A stretch of 64,000 nt of DNA, taken from positions 1-64,000 of the forward strand of contig CAZSRS010000005.1 of assembly GCA_964609625.1 (NCBI GenBank), in the 5' to 3' direction. Below the pieces are notes generated by a model. That model was not told where the DNA came from and did no database searches. It saw only the letters and a program-made list of their open reading frames with translations. Position 1 is the stretch's first letter; each line of letters begins with the position of its first letter. Source of the DNA: G963674665 sp964609625. GTDB taxonomy: Bacteria; Desulfobacterota; Desulfovibrionia; Desulfovibrionales; Desulfovibrionaceae. The position numbers and the translations under genes were made by a program. This document shows positions 62,557-64,000 of this stretch, one piece after another.

Positions 62557-63009
62557 TTACCTCAACTTCATGGTGATGGCGATGACCGTGGCCTCGGCCT
62601 CTCGATAGATTTCCAGTTTGTCCGCGAGTTGCGAGACAATGAACAGCCCCCTGCCGCTTTCAGCTTCCGGTGGAGGGTTGCTGATGGTCACGGGCAGTTT
62701 TGGAAAACCTGCTCCCCAGTCCAGGATGCGGACGTGGATGTATTTGTTCAGGGCCACGTGGAGTTCGATGAGCACATCACCCAGCTCGCGACCGCGATAG
62801 GCATGACGAACCACGTTGGCACACGCCTCGAAGAGCATGAGGTCGAAGTTGTAGAGCAGTTCCTGGTCTGAAAGGTTTTCGGCCACGATGCTCAAGGCGG
62901 CTTTGGCCAGTAGGCGGCAGTTCAGGGGCAGGGCCCTGGTGCCGAGACGGAAGGTGAGCATTCCGGTATCGACATCGCCGTGGATTGGGGAGTCGGGAGG
63001 GATGGTCAT
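62557..63009 (-). CDS. RsbW/SpoIIAB-like anti-sigma factor serine kinase
   Basis: 150 residues with a GHKL ATPase fold: N box MLFEACANVVRHAY, G1 region LDWGAGFPKLP, then ESGRGLFIVSQLADKLEIY. These proteins phosphorylate a STAS antagonist and sequester a sigma factor or another target. The start overlaps the phosphatase stop (ATGA). No sigma-factor gene is visible in the window. Confidence 0.9.
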   Translation of the reverse strand: MTIPPDSPIHGDVDTGMLTFRLGTRALPLNCRLLAKAALSIVAENLSDQELLYNFDLMLFEACANVVRHAYRGRELGDVLIELHVALNKYIHVRILDWGAGFPKLPVTISNPPPEAESGRGLFIVSQLADKLEIYREAEATVIAITMKLR

Positions 63010-63998
63010 CTCTTTTCCCGAGTGTTTGATCCCAGGTATTCCAAGGCGCAGATGGTCACGTCATCCTTGAAATGCGCGTCGTTCCATCTGCGTACGGCAG
63101 TATACACACCCTGCAGGGAAGATTCGAGATCCTTCGAAAGTCCCGCCCTGAGCAGGGTACAGAGCCTGTCCATGCCGAGCTCTTCACCTCGGGTGTTGTG
63201 GGCCTCGACAATACCGTCGGTATAGAAGTAGAGTCTGTCGCCTGGGGCCAGGTGTATAGTCAGTTCTTCGAAGGTAGCGTTGGGCATGAACCCGACGGCG
63301 ATACTCAGGGTCTTATGCGGCACGGGTTCCTTCTTCGGGCCCAGGAGGATGGGGCCTGGGTGCCCGGCGCTGGCATAGCGGAAGCTGCCGTCGCGGCAGT
63401 CCAGTATCCCGTAAACAATGGTGAAATATTGGTAGTTCTCGGGGTCCATGGGGAACTGCCGGTTGAGACGGTCACAGACTTCTCTGGGAGAGACAATCAC
63501 CTGTTGGTCGTTTTCGGACATCTCCAACAAGATGGAATTGGATGTTTCAGGTTTGAGCAGCCGGGAGAGAGTCACAGAGAGTAATGCAGAAGGTACACCA
63601 TGGCCACTGACGTCCAGCACGAAGACGCCCAGGTGGTCCTTGTCCAGGAAAAAGAGGTTGTAGGTGTCTCCGGCGAGTTCGTCGCAGGGTTTGAACATGC
63701 TTGCAAGCCGCACCCCTTCGTGGGTTGGTAGTTCCTGGGGCAGCAGGCTTTGTTGCAATTGCGCCGCGGCGTCCAGATCGCGTTTCATGCGGGCGTTCAT
63801 GGACTGGATGGTTTCCAGGGAGTTGTTGATCTGCTGGATGTATTCCAGGTTCTCCAGGTTTTGTAAAATACGGACGTAGAGTTCCTCGCGCTGGAAGGGC
63901 TTGGCCAGGAAGTCGTTGGCACCGGCCTTGATCAACCTAACGGAGAGCATGGGGTCGGAGTGTGACGAGACACCGATGATGGCCAGTCGGGTTTTCGG
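63006..63998 (-). CDS. receiver-PP2C (SpoIIE-type) phosphatase, 5' end cut by window edge
   Basis: The frame is open to the right edge, so the N-terminal part lies outside. What is visible begins within a receiver domain (RLAIIGVSSHSDP, then LIKAGANDFLAKPF with the conserved Lys). A coiled-coil linker (LETIQSMNARMKRDLDAAAQ) leads to the SpoIIE-type PP2C domain: LAGDTYNLFFLDKDHLGVFV, DVSGHGVPSALLSV, RYASAGHPGPILL, FYTDGIVEAHN and DDVTICALEY supply the metal-binding Asp and Gly residues. Phosphorylation of the receiver probably controls dephosphorylation of the STAS protein two genes downstream. Confidence 0.93.
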   Translation of the reverse strand, partial: PKTRLAIIGVSSHSDPMLSVRLIKAGANDFLAKPFQREELYVRILQNLENLEYIQQINNSLETIQSMNARMKRDLDAAAQLQQSLLPQELPTHEGVRLASMFKPCDELAGDTYNLFFLDKDHLGVFVLDVSGHGVPSALLSVTLSRLLKPETSNSILLEMSENDQQVIVSPREVCDRLNRQFPMDPENYQYFTIVYGILDCRDGSFRYASAGHPGPILLGPKKEPVPHKTLSIAVGFMPNATFEELTIHLAPGDRLYFYTDGIVEAHNTRGEELGMDRLCTLLRAGLSKDLESSLQGVYTAVRRWNDAHFKDDVTICALEYLGSNTREKR

Positions 63999-64000
63999 GG

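Overview
The window is GC-rich, densely coded bacterial chromosome. It most resembles a sulfate-reducing deltaproteobacterium of the Desulfovibrionales. The reasons are the citramalate synthase/aspartokinase genes in a housekeeping operon with pdxJ, acpS, nnr and tsaE, the many multidomain sensor kinases, the TAXI-type TRAP transporter, and an FmdE-like protein beside a metal-type ABC transporter. This placement is inferred from gene content and remembered gene order, not from any search.

Layout, left to right. (1) 1-6.5 kb, + strand: a chemosensory cluster (truncated MCP, CheW, STAS protein, CheY, CheA, REC/HD-GYP phosphodiesterase) without CheB or CheR. (2) 6.5-13.2 kb, - strand: a metabolic operon pdxJ-acpS-nnr-CBS-tsaE-lysC-cimA, preceded by tRNA-Ala(CGC) with its own promoter and terminator. 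(3) 13.9-26.7 kb: a sugar-nucleotide epimerase, an unrecognised thioredoxin-like protein, an atypical Ser/Thr kinase fused to a degenerate receiver and TPRs, a small coiled-coil membrane protein, and a run of three signalling proteins (hybrid histidine kinase, Cache/HAMP kinase, receiver-DUF3369-kinase). (4) 26.9-36.2 kb: a universal stress protein, a TAXI-TRAP transporter, a GsuK-like K+ channel, a possible SLOG-fold protein and the GTPase TypA. (5) 36.6-40.3 kb: an iron/cobalamin-type ABC transporter with an FmdE-like protein. (6) 40.4-45.5 kb: a repeat-rich autotransporter, a PHP-domain protein and an AMIN-domain membrane protein. (7) 46-53 kb: amtB-glnK-glnD-ktrB-ktrA, which places ammonium uptake, its PII regulator, the PII-modifying enzyme and K+ uptake in one run. 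(8) 53-58.7 kb, - strand: a CsgG-like protein, a CysZ/EI24 membrane protein, glycogen genes glgB-glgA, and a NUDIX hydrolase. (9) 58.7-62.2 kb: a GT9 glycosyltransferase, a striking 1.3-kb tandem array, a TsaC/Sua5 protein and rlmH. (10) 62.2-64 kb, - strand: a partner-switching module (SpoIIE-type phosphatase with receiver, RsbW-like kinase, STAS antagonist) cut by the right edge.

The most unusual element is the array at 59.69-61.0 kb, between the convergent GT9 and tsaC genes. It holds four copies of a 355-bp unit in an A-B-A-B order. On the - strand each unit carries an exact match to the sigma-54 (RpoN) promoter consensus. About 55-60 bp downstream of the predicted start lies a GC-rich hairpin followed by a T-run. 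The interval between them is pyrimidine-rich, anti-Shine-Dalgarno-like, and identical in all four copies, while sequence further upstream has diverged between types A and B. This looks like a previously unrecognised family of tandem, RpoN-dependent small RNAs. It is a prediction from sequence only.
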